This document shows, piece by piece, positions 1-10,689 of a stretch of DNA of 64,000 nucleotides (its first letter is position 1; every line of letters starts with the position of its first letter). The stretch comes from Ctenosaura bakeri (Eukaryota; Chordata; Lepidosauria; Squamata; Iguanidae). Under the pieces are notes generated by a model. The model was not told the DNA's origin. It worked only from the letters and a program-made list of their open reading frames with translations, and did no database searches. Made by a program: the position numbers and the translations under genes. The stretch spans positions 265,947-329,946 of the forward strand of contig CAOLHI010001802.1 in the NCBI GenBank assembly GCA_948474755.1, written 5' to 3'.

Positions 1-2254
1 AGTTTCATTACAATATCTCAAACCATTCAAAACTGTAATTTGATAGAAAAAAATGTACTCAGCACTTGCTACTTCTACACATGGTGAGAACATGCAAGTG
101 AATGATGGCGAGTGGCTCAGAGAAAGCCCGTGACAGTTCTTGCTACTGCGCATACTGCCAGAAATTAAGTCTTGGCACTCTGTGGCAACAAAAGATATTT
201 AAACAGGGCCCCTGGTAAAGAAAAGATTAAGAACCACTGATATAGAGAGTTGTTTCCTGCTGAACACATCCCACAGGAAAGCAACAGAGATCATGCAAGA
301 TGCATGTTGAAGCAGACATCCCAGAGCATGTGTGCACTCTTACTAATCACAGATGAAGAGATCAAGGTTCAAAGATATCATAGAGTGAAATTATACATTT
401 TTATTTATATTTAGGTGTCTATAAATTCTATTTATGTAAAATATCCCTGCCATGTCTTTTAATCTTAGTCCTCATGGTGGTTATAGATATATCTGCAGCT
501 ACACACAAACTGCCTTATCAGGCAGCAGTATCTTGTGGCAGAGGAAGGGTACGTCTGGGTGAGGCAATCATTTTTGGATAGTCACACTTTGCCAAAAAGA
601 AGGAGAAGGAGGAGGAGGAGGAGGAGGACAAGGATAAGGGGGAGAGGGAGATCCATCAGTAAAAAAAATGATGGGGGAGAAGAGGACATATATTTGAGTA
701 AAATGTATGCATGGTACTTTTTATATATTGGTGCAAATTGGAAAATAATTGCTATGATTTTAATAGAAACATTTAAGTACTCTGACTGCAGCAGGGAAAG
801 TTATGACCAGATGACTTTTGTACCTGATCAGTTTGTTGTCAAGGCCCTTTGCATTCCTTTTTAATAGTTCTTTATCTTTAAAAAGGGACTTGGATTGGAC
901 AGTTTATTGAATATATGGCTGACCTCTGTAAAGCAAGCCACACATGCCATCCTGAATCTGGGCAGGCCCGATGGCATAGGTCTTTCCCACAGAAGCAATG
1001 GTGAATTTCATGCATTTTGGCTCTCTTGGTATTGCATCATTCCAATACAGCCTTCAACTAGATGTAAACACTTCATAGGAAAGAAGTTTGCACATGTACC
1101 CTCTTGGATAAGCACAGCACACAGGACCTTGGCCTCTCACAGACTATCCATCATTTTCAGTTTTCTGCATCAAAAAACTCTGATTCTCCCTCATGCTTTA
1201 TCTTGACTGGTATGCACAGATGTCTCAAGTCATTCCATAGTTAGAAATATAACAATCCCCCCCTCCCTGCCTTTCAGCACCAGAGCATGGATCCAGAATG
1301 AACAAATTAATTATTTAGCATATGTATTACATGCAGAGGATCTCATTTTCCCTTCCCAGCACTTCCAGGTATATCTGGGAAGACCACAGAGCAATTGTGA
1401 GCCACTGCTGACAATACTAAGCTTGATGGGCCAATGGCCTATTGCGTATAAGCCAAATTCCTATGTTCCTGCTCCAGCTTATGGTTCTAGCAAGAGAAAG
1501 TACAAGAGAGAAAAAGCAGGAGAAAAATCAGCCAACATGGAATAGAATAAAATTTTGTTCTGTGGTAAGAATGCTACTGCAGACAAACCCTTAGGTAGAA
1601 AAATCTATATACCCTGAATCAGTTACTTTACATGGGCTCAAGATCCCACAACTCATGCCTTGAATTTAAACACTGCATAATACTATATGAAAGGAGACCT
1701 TGCAAAAGTTGCTTTCCTAGTTGGTGAATTCTGGAAGTTGTACTGTATTTTTTTAAAAAATTCAAGTTTTGCATGAAGCAGGGTGGCTTTGGGCACCTAT
1801 CCAAAGCTTCAACAAAGGAAGCCTGAGTGACTCAGGCTTTTCAGCCACTGTTTATGAATCTTGAGAAAAGAAAGGAAAAGCAGGTCTCCCCTGCAATAAG
1901 ATCTGTCTTCTACGTGTTGCAGAGAGAATGCAAAGAACACTTGCAGGCCTGCCTCTTCAGATGCAGTTACGAATCAGCAACAGATTTTTTTTATACTTTT
2001 CCTGTTGACTCTTTGGCTGAAATATCCAAAGCTTTCTATAGTCACTACGATTCACCAATCAGCTCTGAATTCTGGAGCTTTAGTACATGCATTGGAATTC
2101 TTCCACTCTGGGTTACCCATTCATTTAAATTAACTGTGGCACCTGCAGTCTAAGGCCTTCAGCCTGGTCATGTAGCCATTTCAAAAATCTGTCTGGAAGT
2201 GATCAGTTCAGGCCTCTGCAAGAGCCTCCTCCACAAGTCCATTAAGTTCAAGTT
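1..2254. other. No host gene recognised; unique or degraded sequence
   Basis: I find no supported exon here. A (GGA)n tract lies at about 601-629. The piece near 1380-1465 (ending in ccaatggcct / tcctatgttcct) resembles a widespread reptile repeat remnant. The short ORFs are random. The missing 3' exon of the MALRD1-like gene could lie anywhere left of 15.9 kb. Confidence 0.5.
601..629. repeat. (GGA)n microsatellite
   Basis: About nine AGG/GGA units, slightly interrupted at the left. It makes the arginine run in a chance ORF. Confidence 0.9.
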
Positions 2255-2372
2255 CAAGTTTATTGCATTTTAGCAGCCAGCCATTGCACAAAATGAAGGA
2301 ATAAAATCAGATTAAAATGAGAAAGAATAGTCCAGCCAATATACATATAATACATAAACAACAATAAATGAA

Positions 2373-5300
2373 TCACTTTCCATACCCCTCCTTGTTCTTT
2401 ATAGCACATAATTGTAAGGCCCTAACAAGAAATTTAGATGTTCTGAAAGACACATATTTCACAGTATCAGATAGCAGAAAACAAACTTTCGCAAAGGAAG
2501 AACTTCCCTTAAAAGACTTCAATAAAGGAAAAATATACTTGCTCCTAAGATCATTGTAAATAGGGCACTCAAGTAGAACATGAATTAAATCTTCTATTGA
2601 AACAGAGTTGCAAGCACATACTCTGTCCTTCATAGGAACATTATTGTACCTGCCCATCCGAATTGCCAGTGGGAGAACGTTCAATCTAGCATGCAGAAAG
2701 GCTAACTTCATTTTAAAAGCTGGAAGATCAACCAGATAATGAGGAAGGGGTGAGTTTAGTGGAATGTAAGAAACAAAAAATGTATTAGATTGGCAGGACT
2801 TAATCTCAGTCATCTGGGATTGCATTGCTATATCCTTGAGTCTTTGGAGTATAAGTAATTTTGCTTTATCATATCCTTGAGTCAGGAAAAAAGGAACAGA
2901 GAACCCCAAATTCATGACAGCCAATTGCATTTTATGCATCCATGAATTTGGACCAGGCTCTTCGAGGGACATCAAAAGGAGCTCAGATACCCGCTTAAAA
3001 ATAATTTTTAACCAAAAGAGGGCTAATCTAAGAGCCTCTGTTTTAATTGGCATTATACCTAACTCTGCACGGAGCAATACTAATTTTGTGGAAATGGGAA
3101 CTGCCACAAGTCTGCGCAGAAATTTATTTTGTGCTCTCTCTAATATATCTAAGTTGACCAGAGCCCACAGTGGTGCTCCAAACAGCAGTTTAGGCAGGAC
3201 TCTGAGCCTATAGAGTTCTAAAGTGGGTTGAATCATATTGCCCCCTTTTGTGCGATAGAATCTTAATAATCCATTTAATGTTCTTTCAGCTAACAGGGTA
3301 CTTGATTGAACCTGTGAAGACCAATTACCAGTCCAGTGAAAGACCACACCAAGATATTTAAAGGAGGGGACTTGTTCCAATTTATTCCCGTCAAGTAGCC
3401 AGTTATAAATTTTTTTGGATTTGCCGAATACCATCACTTTTGTTTTTTGGTAATTGATGGAAAGTTGTTCATTCTTACAGTATAAACTAAACTGATTCAA
3501 CAACCTACGCAGGCGTACTTGAGTATAGGAAATCAGGATAGCACCATCTGCATACAATAGGATCGAATATTTCCGATTTCCAATTTTAACTGGGAAAAAT
3601 TGGTCACCTTTTAAAAACTCAACTATATTGTTTATAAATAAATTGAAAAGAAGGGGAGCAAGCAGACACCCTTGTCTTACTCCTTTAGAGACAGGTATCG
3701 AGTCTGATAGGTGTGTACCATCAACTCTGACTTTCAAGGATGTATTTGAATAAAGGGATATTATACATTTTAGAAGGTTCTTATCAATACTCATAGTTTG
3801 TAATTTAACCCAAAGACGTCCCCGTGAAATAGAGTCGAAAGCAGCCTTCAAATCAATGAATGCCACAAAAATATGCTTTACAGTTCCTGCCAGATATTTA
3901 TCAATAACATGTTTCAACATAAAACAATTATCCAAAGTTGACCTGCCTGAACGGAAGCCAGCCTGTTCTGGGGCCAACAATGCATGCTCTTCCACCCAAT
4001 CCTCCAATGTATCTAGAAGAGACCTGGTATAAATTTTCCCAGAAACATCCAAGAGACTAATGGGCCTATAATTTCCTGGATCATTTCTAGGACCCTTTTT
4101 GTAGATTGGAACTACAATAGCAGATGACCAATTAGGTGGTGTAACTCCTACATTATTAATTAAAGAAAATAATGAAGCAAAAATTGGAGCCCACCAGTCT
4201 GAAAATGCAATATAAAAGTCTGATGGAAGGCCATCTTCACCAGGTGCTTTACCTTTCTTTAGTCTTAGTATTAATGAATTAGCCCTATCTACAGAAATAT
4301 TTTCCCAGCTATGTTCCCATCTAGGTCCAGTATAATCCAGGGGAATAATCTTAAGATGGTCTGAATCGTTAAATAGCTTTCCAAAATAGCTTTCCCAGTT
4401 GTTTTTAGAAATAGCTCCTTCTAAAATTGGAGATGACCTTTTTTCAAGCTTTGCAATTGTATCCCAGAATTTTGATGGATTCTTTTGCAGGAGTGCTAGG
4501 CTTAGTTCCTTCCACTGTTCCCTGTAATATATCCTTTTTTTCTCCCTAATTAATCTTGTATATTTTTTACGAAGATCATAGAAGTGTGAGGGAATTACAG
4601 TGGAGTTAGTGGATCGATATAATTTGAAGGCTTTTCCCATTTGCCTTTTTAGATTCCTGCAGTCTTTGTCAAACCAAGCATTATTGCTTTTGGTTTGACA
4701 ATTTTCTGAGTGGGATACCTTTTTTATAAAGAGGGGTCTGAGAGAGTTTGTTAATTGTGCATACAACTGATTTGCAGATTCAATATTGGATGCTTGAATC
4801 AGATCTTTCCTTAATTTCAGAAATTCCTCAGAGTAGAGTCTCTGTTGCAAATCTGATTGCAACTGGGGATTCCATTTGATCCTTTTATCAGAGGTTAATT
4901 GGGCTTGTTCAGAATTAAGGTAGTGAGCAGTATTTGTAACAGTACTGTTAAACCACTGCAAGGAAAATCTAAGTGGCTGGTGATCACTACCAGCAACTGG
5001 ATCAACTGTGAAAGAAAGGAACAAAGATCGATGCTCATGTGAAATTAACACATAGTCAACTGTACTCGCTCTAGAGTTATTTATAAAAGTAAACTCTCCC
5101 TTAGAATTATCAAGATGGGAACCATTTATTAAAGCTAGATTTAGTTTTGTCAGTAAAGTAAAAAAAATGCGGCCAAAATCATTAATCTTCTTATCTTTAG
5201 ACTTTCGAATTTCCAAACCTTCCCACAACTCAGTTGGGCCTCCTAAAACCCTAGCAATATCTTGGTTAGATGAACCTATGCGTGCATTAAAGTCGCCAGC

Positions 5301-5714
5301 AATTACCAATGGAACTAAAGGAAATTCATACTCTAACTCGCATAGATATTCTTCTAACTTATACCAATAATTTGGATCATAATATGGTGAGGTGCAGGGG
5401 GGAACATAGATGTTAACAAAAATATAAGAGTGGTGTATATTTTTAATAAAAATGGCCATGGCATATGGAGCTAATCCTTTAAGAGGAATAATTGAAGCTG
5501 AAAGAGAAATGGATATCATTATAGCCAGGCCACCACTCGGTCTACCACCTTTAGAAGAAGAATGTGCAGTGTTTGAGTAGGCCACATATCCAGGAAGCCA
5601 AATATCATGCTTTAGCCAGGTTTCCTGGAATAGCAGGACCTGAAATTGCTTGATATAGTCTAGAAAATCACAATCGTCTAGTTTGTTCCTCCAGCCTGCT
5701 AAATTCCAGGACAA
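2373..5714 (-). CDS. LINE ORF2: APE endonuclease, reverse transcriptase, CCHC end; catalytic Asp changed to Gly
   Basis: About 1113 residues, open throughout. Endonuclease (1-250): SWNLAGW at 2-8, catalytic QETW at 30-33, GDFNAR at 140-145 and SDHQP at 243-247, all intact. RT (about 490-780): NYRPISLLD, GFRSGRSTLDN, FIDLKAAFD (first catalytic Asp kept), RQGCLLAPLLFN, then YADG where YADD is expected (Gly at 724, codon at 3543-3545), and YLGVVF. A CCHC motif (CAC, then H and C, in the span before CPIY) lies near the C terminus. The protein nicks the target and reverse-transcribes element RNA at the nick. The YADG change should abolish polymerase activity. There is no in-frame ATG before the endonuclease; the listed start is a TTG. 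The stretch is in the same frame as ORF1. Confidence 0.88.
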   Translation of the reverse strand: MSWNLAGWRNKLDDCDFLDYIKQFQVLLFQETWLKHDIWLPGYVAYSNTAHSSSKGGRPSGGLAIMISISLSASIIPLKGLAPYAMAIFIKNIHHSYIFVNIYVPPCTSPYYDPNYWYKLEEYLCELEYEFPLVPLVIAGDFNARIGSSNQDIARVLGGPTELWEGLEIRKSKDKKINDFGRIFFTLLTKLNLALINGSHLDNSKGEFTFINNSRASTVDYVLISHEHRSLFLSFTVDPVAGSDHQPLRFSLQWFNSTVTNTAHYLNSEQAQLTSDKRIKWNPQLQSDLQQRLYSEEFLKLRKDLIQASNIESANQLYAQLTNSLRPLFIKKVSHSENCQTKSNNAWFDKDCRNLKRQMGKAFKLYRSTNSTVIPSHFYDLRKKYTRLIREKKRIYYREQWKELSLALLQKNPSKFWDTIAKLEKRSSPILEGAISKNNWESYFGKLFNDSDHLKIIPLDYTGPRWEHSWENISVDRANSLILRLKKGKAPGEDGLPSDFYIAFSDWWAPIFASLFSLINNVGVTPPNWSSAIVVPIYKKGPRNDPGNYRPISLLDVSGKIYTRSLLDTLEDWVEEHALLAPEQAGFRSGRSTLDNCFMLKHVIDKYLAGTVKHIFVAFIDLKAAFDSISRGRLWVKLQTMSIDKNLLKCIISLYSNTSLKVRVDGTHLSDSIPVSKGVRQGCLLAPLLFNLFINNIVEFLKGDQFFPVKIGNRKYSILLYADGAILISYTQVRLRRLLNQFSLYCKNEQLSINYQKTKVMVFGKSKKIYNWLLDGNKLEQVPSFKYLGVVFHWTGNWSSQVQSSTLLAERTLNGLLRFYRTKGGNMIQPTLELYRLRVLPKLLFGAPLWALVNLDILERAQNKFLRRLVAVPISTKLVLLRAELGIMPIKTEALRLALFWLKIIFKRVSELLLMSLEEPGPNSWMHKMQLAVMNLGFSVPFFLTQGYDKAKLLILQRLKDIAMQSQMTEIKSCQSNTFFVSYIPLNSPLPHYLVDLPAFKMKLAFLHARLNVLPLAIRMGRYNNVPMKDRVCACNSVSIEDLIHVLLECPIYNDLRSKYIFPLLKSFKGSSSFAKVCFLLSDTVKYVSFRTSKFLVRALQLCAIKNKEGYGK

Positions 5715-5747
5715 ACAGGAAAGTCCAGATATTGAATATATTGATTG

Positions 5748-6029
5748 TCATTGTTGTGTCAAAACCTGGATTTCATTGGTTTCCTCTGAAGTTACCACCG
5801 ACCCATTTATTTGTAAGTAAGGGTTACAATGTACTTGATGTATATCGGCAAATACAGTATCTTTGTTTATAGTCTTCCTTTCATCTGATTCATAAGACTC
5901 CAATTTCCTCATCTCTAACCAATTCGCTGTTGTTTGACGTGCTTGACTAGAGATGGTATTTCTATTACTGGGAGGGGATTCAAACATTATCAAATCATTC
6001 TGTTCCATAGGAGCTGAAGCTAAATCCAA
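5748..6029 (-). pseudogene. Open in-frame continuation of LINE ORF1 after the TAA (93 codons)
   Basis: This stretch directly follows the ORF1 stop in the same frame and stays open for 93 codons to TGA. It is hydrophilic, rich in Ser, Glu and Asn, and has no recognisable domain. The TGA overlaps an ATG (ATGA) in another frame, the usual termination-reinitiation layout between ORF1 and ORF2 in many LINEs. I read it as the original C-terminal part of ORF1 cut off by a nonsense mutation. A separate small ORF is unlikely because there is no ATG at its start. Confidence 0.6.
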
Positions 6030-7154
6030 TTATTTCCTACTCATCACAGTTAGCCTTTCTCTTAAGACGCCCAATCTTGTTATGATTGCTTTTTTTTCAG
6101 TCAGGGGTAAACATTTATAAGAGTCTATTAACTGCTCTTCTTCACTGACCCTAGAGATATTAAATGGGTCTTGTGGGCAGCCTTTCTCAAAAGAGTTTGT
6201 CAATACAGGGTGTTGCTGCATGCAGTGGAACTCTTTATTAGGGGAGAGCAAGGGTGGAACTTTTAAACTACAATTTTCAAACTTAAAAGTTGATTTAGAA
6301 CCATATTCTCCCCAAACCTTGGAATTATTCTTTACTGAATGGGATAATAAAGGTTTCCTCACTGTATCCAGAAACACTCGGGTAGGTACCACACCCAACC
6401 TAATAACAGAAGCTTTCCTCTTCATAAAGAGGGAAGGTATTCTAGCCGACCTAAATACTAGGATAAATTTTTGCATTTGAGAAGGGGTGTATAAAAAATT
6501 GATAAATGAAAGATCAACTGCCTTAATTGGTAAATGTAGTATAGTACTGATATGCTTCCTAGCACAGCTCATTGTATTCCACCGAGGAATAGATTGTCTA
6601 TAAGGGAATATACTTAAAGCAACCTGATTAACCTGAAGAGAGAGATTCATATCCTTTAGAAAGTTCTTAGCTACAGGGAATGAAGGAAGCTGGCTTGTAT
6701 GAATGGTATTTGCAACTTTGATACCATCCTGCTTCTTAGTGATCATTTTTGAAGGAAATGTATGACTTTCCCTTTTTATAGTGGAGGTAAGACAGTCTAG
6801 TTTGTCTGAGATATTTCTTAATTCACTATAAATACTTTTTACAGTTGCCGCCACCAGATTATATTGTTTTTCTAAAAGCATCCTATCATTAGAAGGAGAA
6901 ATAATCTCCTGAAAGTCATCATGTCTACTCCCATCTACTAGGTTGCTTTTAGTTGTATTGTTTCTGCCTTGTAGATACTGGGGCTCTAAGCTTTCCTCTT
7001 CTAGAACATCAAACCTATTAGAGGTAGGAACTGCAAATTTAAAAACATCTAATGGCTGCCTATCAGGTTTAAAAAAGTCATCAATCTTGGGCTGCTTAAT
7101 TTTAAGGGGAGAAGAGTAAGTAGGACTTCCCCGAACTCTCTTTCTAGAAGTCAT
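6030..7154 (-). CDS. LINE ORF1 protein (RNA-binding-type), truncated at 374 aa by an in-frame stop
   Basis: It starts at an ATG with an in-frame TGA five codons upstream, so this start is clear. Residues 1-35 are basic and contain QPKIDDFF (residues 21-28), a canonical PCNA-interacting (PIP-box) pattern. NRFDVLEEE follows at about 47-55. Residues about 89-129 look like a coiled coil (heptad leucines, isoleucines and valines). From about 160 to 290 there is a region rich in beta-type hydrophobics and basic residues that could be an RRM-like nucleic-acid binding fold. ORF1 proteins of LINEs coat the element RNA and help form the RNP. The TAA at 6030-6032 is followed by 93 further open codons in the same frame up to a TGA at 5748, so the natural protein was probably about 467 aa. 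Confidence 0.75.
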   Translation of the reverse strand: MTSRKRVRGSPTYSSPLKIKQPKIDDFFKPDRQPLDVFKFAVPTSNRFDVLEEESLEPQYLQGRNNTTKSNLVDGSRHDDFQEIISPSNDRMLLEKQYNLVAATVKSIYSELRNISDKLDCLTSTIKRESHTFPSKMITKKQDGIKVANTIHTSQLPSFPVAKNFLKDMNLSLQVNQVALSIFPYRQSIPRWNTMSCARKHISTILHLPIKAVDLSFINFLYTPSQMQKFILVFRSARIPSLFMKRKASVIRLGVVPTRVFLDTVRKPLLSHSVKNNSKVWGEYGSKSTFKFENCSLKVPPLLSPNKEFHCMQQHPVLTNSFEKGCPQDPFNISRVSEEEQLIDSYKCLPLTEKKAIITRLGVLRERLTVMSRK

Positions 7155-8450
7155 ATTAATTGACTTTCAACTAGAAATTAAAAGAACTGGGTTAAGTAAA
7201 TAATGCTTAATTAACTAAATAATTAAATAGCTAAACAGATATGTACACATATATATGACTATAAAAATAGAAACATATGATTAACATATATCTGAGAATC
7301 TAAAAGAAATGAAAAAGAAGAATGAAGTCTAAAAAAAATACTGTTTTCACAAAGAAGGCAGTGCAGTTCAATTTTATGATCCTGAAGCAAATAGGCTGAG
7401 TAGCATATAGAACTCAGGGTGCACCTCTTGAACTCAGATCTGCATCCAGACTGTTGTAGGCAGCAGCTGTTTGGGCTCTTCTTTCGTCTTCGTTCACAGG
7501 CTTTATCAAAGTTTCATCAGAACTCCCCAGAGGTAATTCCTCAGACTCAAAAGCAGGGGCTATCAGCGTTTATTATTGTCAATATCCACTGCTAGTTCAG
7601 TGTCTTCTCTACCAGACGCTGCAGGACCCTCAAACAAAGGGATAACGAACAGTTCGCAGTTCACAGCTTGCTGTCCCACATCATCAATCAGACCTTAAAG
7701 GATGGTAGAAGGCTCTATATCCTCCCTTCCTCCTCCTCTTTGTCCAGCCAACAGGTCAAAGATACAACCTCAAATCTCAAGCCTCTGCTCACCACTTTAG
7801 CATTTCAGCTGTGAGTTCCAAATTATAGGCAAATAAAGATGATAAGGACAATGCCAAAAAATGCAAACAGCTATGGAAAAGGACTGTTGTATATAAGCTT
7901 CTTCAACTTGAGTAAATATACCATCAGCAGTCCTCAATCCAGATGAAAATGGCAAGACAGCAGTTCTTAAGGAATAGTCGTGAATAGAAGTGTCTTCTCT
8001 GATGTAAACAATCCAGCTGTAATTTGCCTGGGCTCCACTCTGCCAGCACTCAGCTAGCCCTCAGCTGGCCTTCCAAAAGCTTCAGGTAGGTTAATTGTCA
8101 AGTGATCACAGCTGCCCAAATAAAGTCTTAAAATCTTAGAATCTTAAATAATTAAAACCCTAAGTAATAAAAATTTGGGGGTTATTAAAACCTCAGAACT
8201 TTAAAACTCAATGTTTAAAAGATCCAATGTTAAAAAGGTTGAAAAGATTAAAAGAGCAATAAAAAAAAAAGCAGCATCAACTTGCTCACTAAAATCCGAG
8301 TTAAAAATCACCATTAAGGACTAAAAAACACAACAAGTTATTCCTTTCTTCAATTGGACTAATAGAATACCAAACCCTCCACTGCACTTACGGGTAGCAG
8401 ACCAAAGCAACAAGACTAACCAGGAGCAAAAGCTTTGCTTTCTCCACCCC
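7155..8450 (-). other. Probable 5' UTR / internal promoter region of the LINE
   Basis: About 1.3 kb between ORF1 and the presumed 5' end, with no ORF of note. It is A-rich on the plus strand next to ORF1 and becomes more GC-balanced toward 7400-8100. A G-rich start (minus strand, near 8450) would fit a LINE 5' end. No repeat of this piece was seen elsewhere in the window, so the limit is a guess. Confidence 0.4.
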
Positions 8451-8741
8451 TTCTTATCAGAAGCAGTACATAAAAAACAAAAAGTCAGTGGTGCACCAAT
8501 TTAAGCAGCTAAACTTGCACACTGAGAAAAACAAATGTACAACAGAGATGGGTTGGCATCCAAACAGTGAACTATGCCAAAGATAACAGAGGATAACAAA
8601 AGAATAAACAAACAGTCCATTAAATAGGGCCAGGGAGGAGGCAGAGAAAGTGCAGATATTGACCCCAAAATAAGAATTCGGTACCTCTAAAAGAAATTTT
8701 CCTTCTGTCCCCAAATGTCTAGCATGAGATACATCTGTTTC

Positions 8742-8781
8742 CTGAGTGTGTATGTGTGTGCGTGCATGCGCGTGTGTGTGT
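8742..8781. repeat. Imperfect (TG)n microsatellite
   Basis: Alternating tg with c and a interruptions, next to the presumed LINE 5' end. The overlapping ORFs are artefacts. Confidence 0.85.
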
Positions 8782-9177
8782 TGGGGGAGGAATGTCTGGA
8801 AAAGCAAAAATACCAAGCAGCCTATTCAGATTATGATCTCATCAAACACATACTTTAAAAGGTGTCTGAAAGCTTCTCTACGTATAATGACAGTTCTCTT
8901 TCCGCAGGTACCATGTCTTGTTGCACACATCTGACATGAGAAAATGGAGCTGCTTCTTTCCATTCAGCTGATGTCTCATGTGTCAAGATGGACTCCAGTG
9001 AGAGTCAAGTAGTGCTTTTGTTGATTGGCTGAGAATTCCTAAACTATTATATTTTCTTGCTCGATTAGGCTCTTAATACATAGTCCAGGGCCACCTAGTT
9101 CTGTACTTCATTTCCTCCTCAGGCATCTTCTGCCCCTTTACATTATTTCTAATGGGGTCTTTATATCTCTTGTCACT

Positions 9178-9597
9178 GGCCCTTTTCGCATGGCATTTTC
9201 GATGCAAAAGGGCCCCTCAAGCGTCACGCACATGTGAGGAGTGGTCCACACAATGCACTCACATTTGCATGATGCTCCAGGGCCTGGCAGGGACCGCTCA
9301 CACATTTTTTCTTTTTCGGCTTGAACCCGAAAATGGTGCATTGTCACGCATCGCTCCGGGGCCCCGTACGCACTTACCTTGTGTGCAGAGCCTCCAGAGC
9401 TGGGCCGGTCACGCTTCCTGTCCAGTGCAGCCTGGGAAGGTCCCAGGCTGCACTGTGAAAGGAAGAGGCGGAGCTCTCGCGCGAGCGGGTGGCAGCTGCA
9501 GAGCTGAAAGAACCGGGATGCGAGAGCCTCTTGCTGGAGGCTGCTTGCGTGAGCCTCGCACCTCAGCACTGCGAAAAGGTAAGGTGCGAAAAGGGTC
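9178..9597. mobile_element. Non-autonomous DNA element, GGCC-TIR family, 420-bp form
   Basis: Starts GGCCCTTTTCGCA and ends TGCGAAAAGGGTC (one mismatch in the inverted repeat). It is flanked by ACT on both sides (9175-9177 and 9598-9600), a 3-bp target duplication. The interior is GC- and CpG-rich and matches the element at 21354-21785. The ORFs inside have no similarity to a transposase. Confidence 0.85.
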
Positions 9598-9802
9598 ACT
9601 GTCTCAGGGGACAAATGATTTTCTTATTTTCTTTGAAAAGCCAAAAGAACATCACACACCATTTGTTGGTGTTCAATTGCACACCTGTGTGATGATACAC
9701 ACCGGTAGAATACTACAGTGAGAATTGAAACTAAAGCAGAGCATTTTGAACTGGTTGAGGAAAAGACTTTTCTGACTGGGCTCAGGGCAGGGCAATAACT
9801 CT

Positions 9803-10380
9803 GGGGCCCTTTTACATTACACAACTATGGCACTATAATTCCACTTTTACTGCCAAGCCACCCGTCAGGTAGGGGTGTAACTAAAGGAAGGAAGGCAAAA
9901 TGAGAGCATCCACATAAGAATTCTGCCTCCTCAATAAAAATGTCCTTCAATCCCCAAATTTGCAGAGATACTGAAAATTGTTCATACCTAGAACTGTTTT
10001 ATTTGCTTTGTTTGCATTCTCTTGGTAACTTTTTTTTGCCTCTTTTCCTTGGATGCCTTAATTGTATATCTAAATGTGCAACTAAAGTTTTAATTTACTT
10101 AATCCTAGTAATTTAGGAGCTGATGGAAAATTCCACATGGATGGAGAACAGAATAATTTTGTGGGGAACACTTTGCCCACATTTTGGCCCCTCCTCCTAG
10201 CTACACCCCTGATCCCATGCAAATCAGGAGTTTGTACTTTGGAGAGGCACTAGAGCTCTCTAACTTGAGACTTCTATATACCTCTCATTGCACTGCAAAT
10301 CTCAGGCTTCCATAGGATGGAACCATGGCACTTACCATGGAATTATAGTTGTATAATTGCCCAGTGTGAAAACTCCCCAT
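9803..10380. mobile_element. Possible palindromic-end DNA element (type 2), degraded
   Basis: The left part reads gggcccttttacattaca, then ggcactataattccacttt. The right part has the inverse (ccataggatggaacc, then taattatagttgtataat). It resembles the type-2 palindromes at 30.2 and 33.2 kb, with a longer interior. Borders are approximate. Confidence 0.45.
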
Positions 10381-10509
10381 TATTGATGATTTGTAGGTGG
10401 ACAAGAAAACAGATTATTAGGAGAAGATGTCTGTTATTTTGACCATCCAGGTAATTAAAACAGAACACCAGTATTTCCTCTTTCTAAGGTACATCCTTTG
10501 ATTTTACCT

Positions 10510-10675
10510 CATGTTAAGAGTGGTAGTGTAGTACAGTGGATGATGACACAGGAGATGAGGGTTTGATTCCCCACTTGGCCATGGAAACACACTGAGTGAC
10601 CTTGGCGCATCACACTCTTAGCCACAGAAAATCCTGTGATAGCTTTGTCTTAGGGTCACCATAAATTGGAAACTT
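10510..10675 (+). repeat. tRNA-derived SINE (Sauria-type)
   Basis: Contains a tRNA-like start (gtggtagtgtagta), a B-box-like gggtttgattcc, the segment gtgaccttggcgcatcacac, and the BovB-like end agggtcaccataaattgga. Confidence 0.8.
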
Positions 10676-10689
10676 ATTTTTATGATTTT

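Larger units (their letters stand above)
2255..8450 (-). mobile_element. Near-full-length APE-type LINE (non-LTR retrotransposon), two-ORF layout
   Basis: On the minus strand this holds a 5' UTR-like stretch (about 7155-8450), ORF1 (stop at 6030), a 282-nt open stretch, ORF2 (to 2373) and a short 3' UTR. The 3' end shows an aataaa-like site and a short ttgaac tandem tail near 2255-2275. ORF2 has an APE-type endonuclease, reverse transcriptase and C-terminal CCHC motif, placing it in the broad Jockey/I/CR1/L2 supergroup. Vingi or a related clade is possible but I cannot decide. The ORFs are nearly open, so insertion is fairly recent. No target-site duplication was found, so the outer edges are approximate, above all the 5' end. 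Confidence 0.85.

Noticed and set aside
535..864. ORF with an arginine-rich run
   Set aside because: The run is the (GGA)n microsatellite read in frame; nothing else protein-like.
2373..5714. ORF2 as a viral polymerase or a host gene
   Set aside because: Endonuclease plus RT motif order, the 3' tail and ORF1 upstream are those of a LINE.
8457..8816. 119-residue minus-strand ORF beside the LINE 5' end
   Set aside because: Begins in the (TG)n tract, no domain, no relation to the LINE ORFs.
9152..9721. 189-residue plus-strand ORF and 158-residue minus-strand ORF
   Set aside because: Both lie almost wholly inside the CpG-rich DNA element 9178-9597, which has few AT-rich stops; no domain and no splice context.
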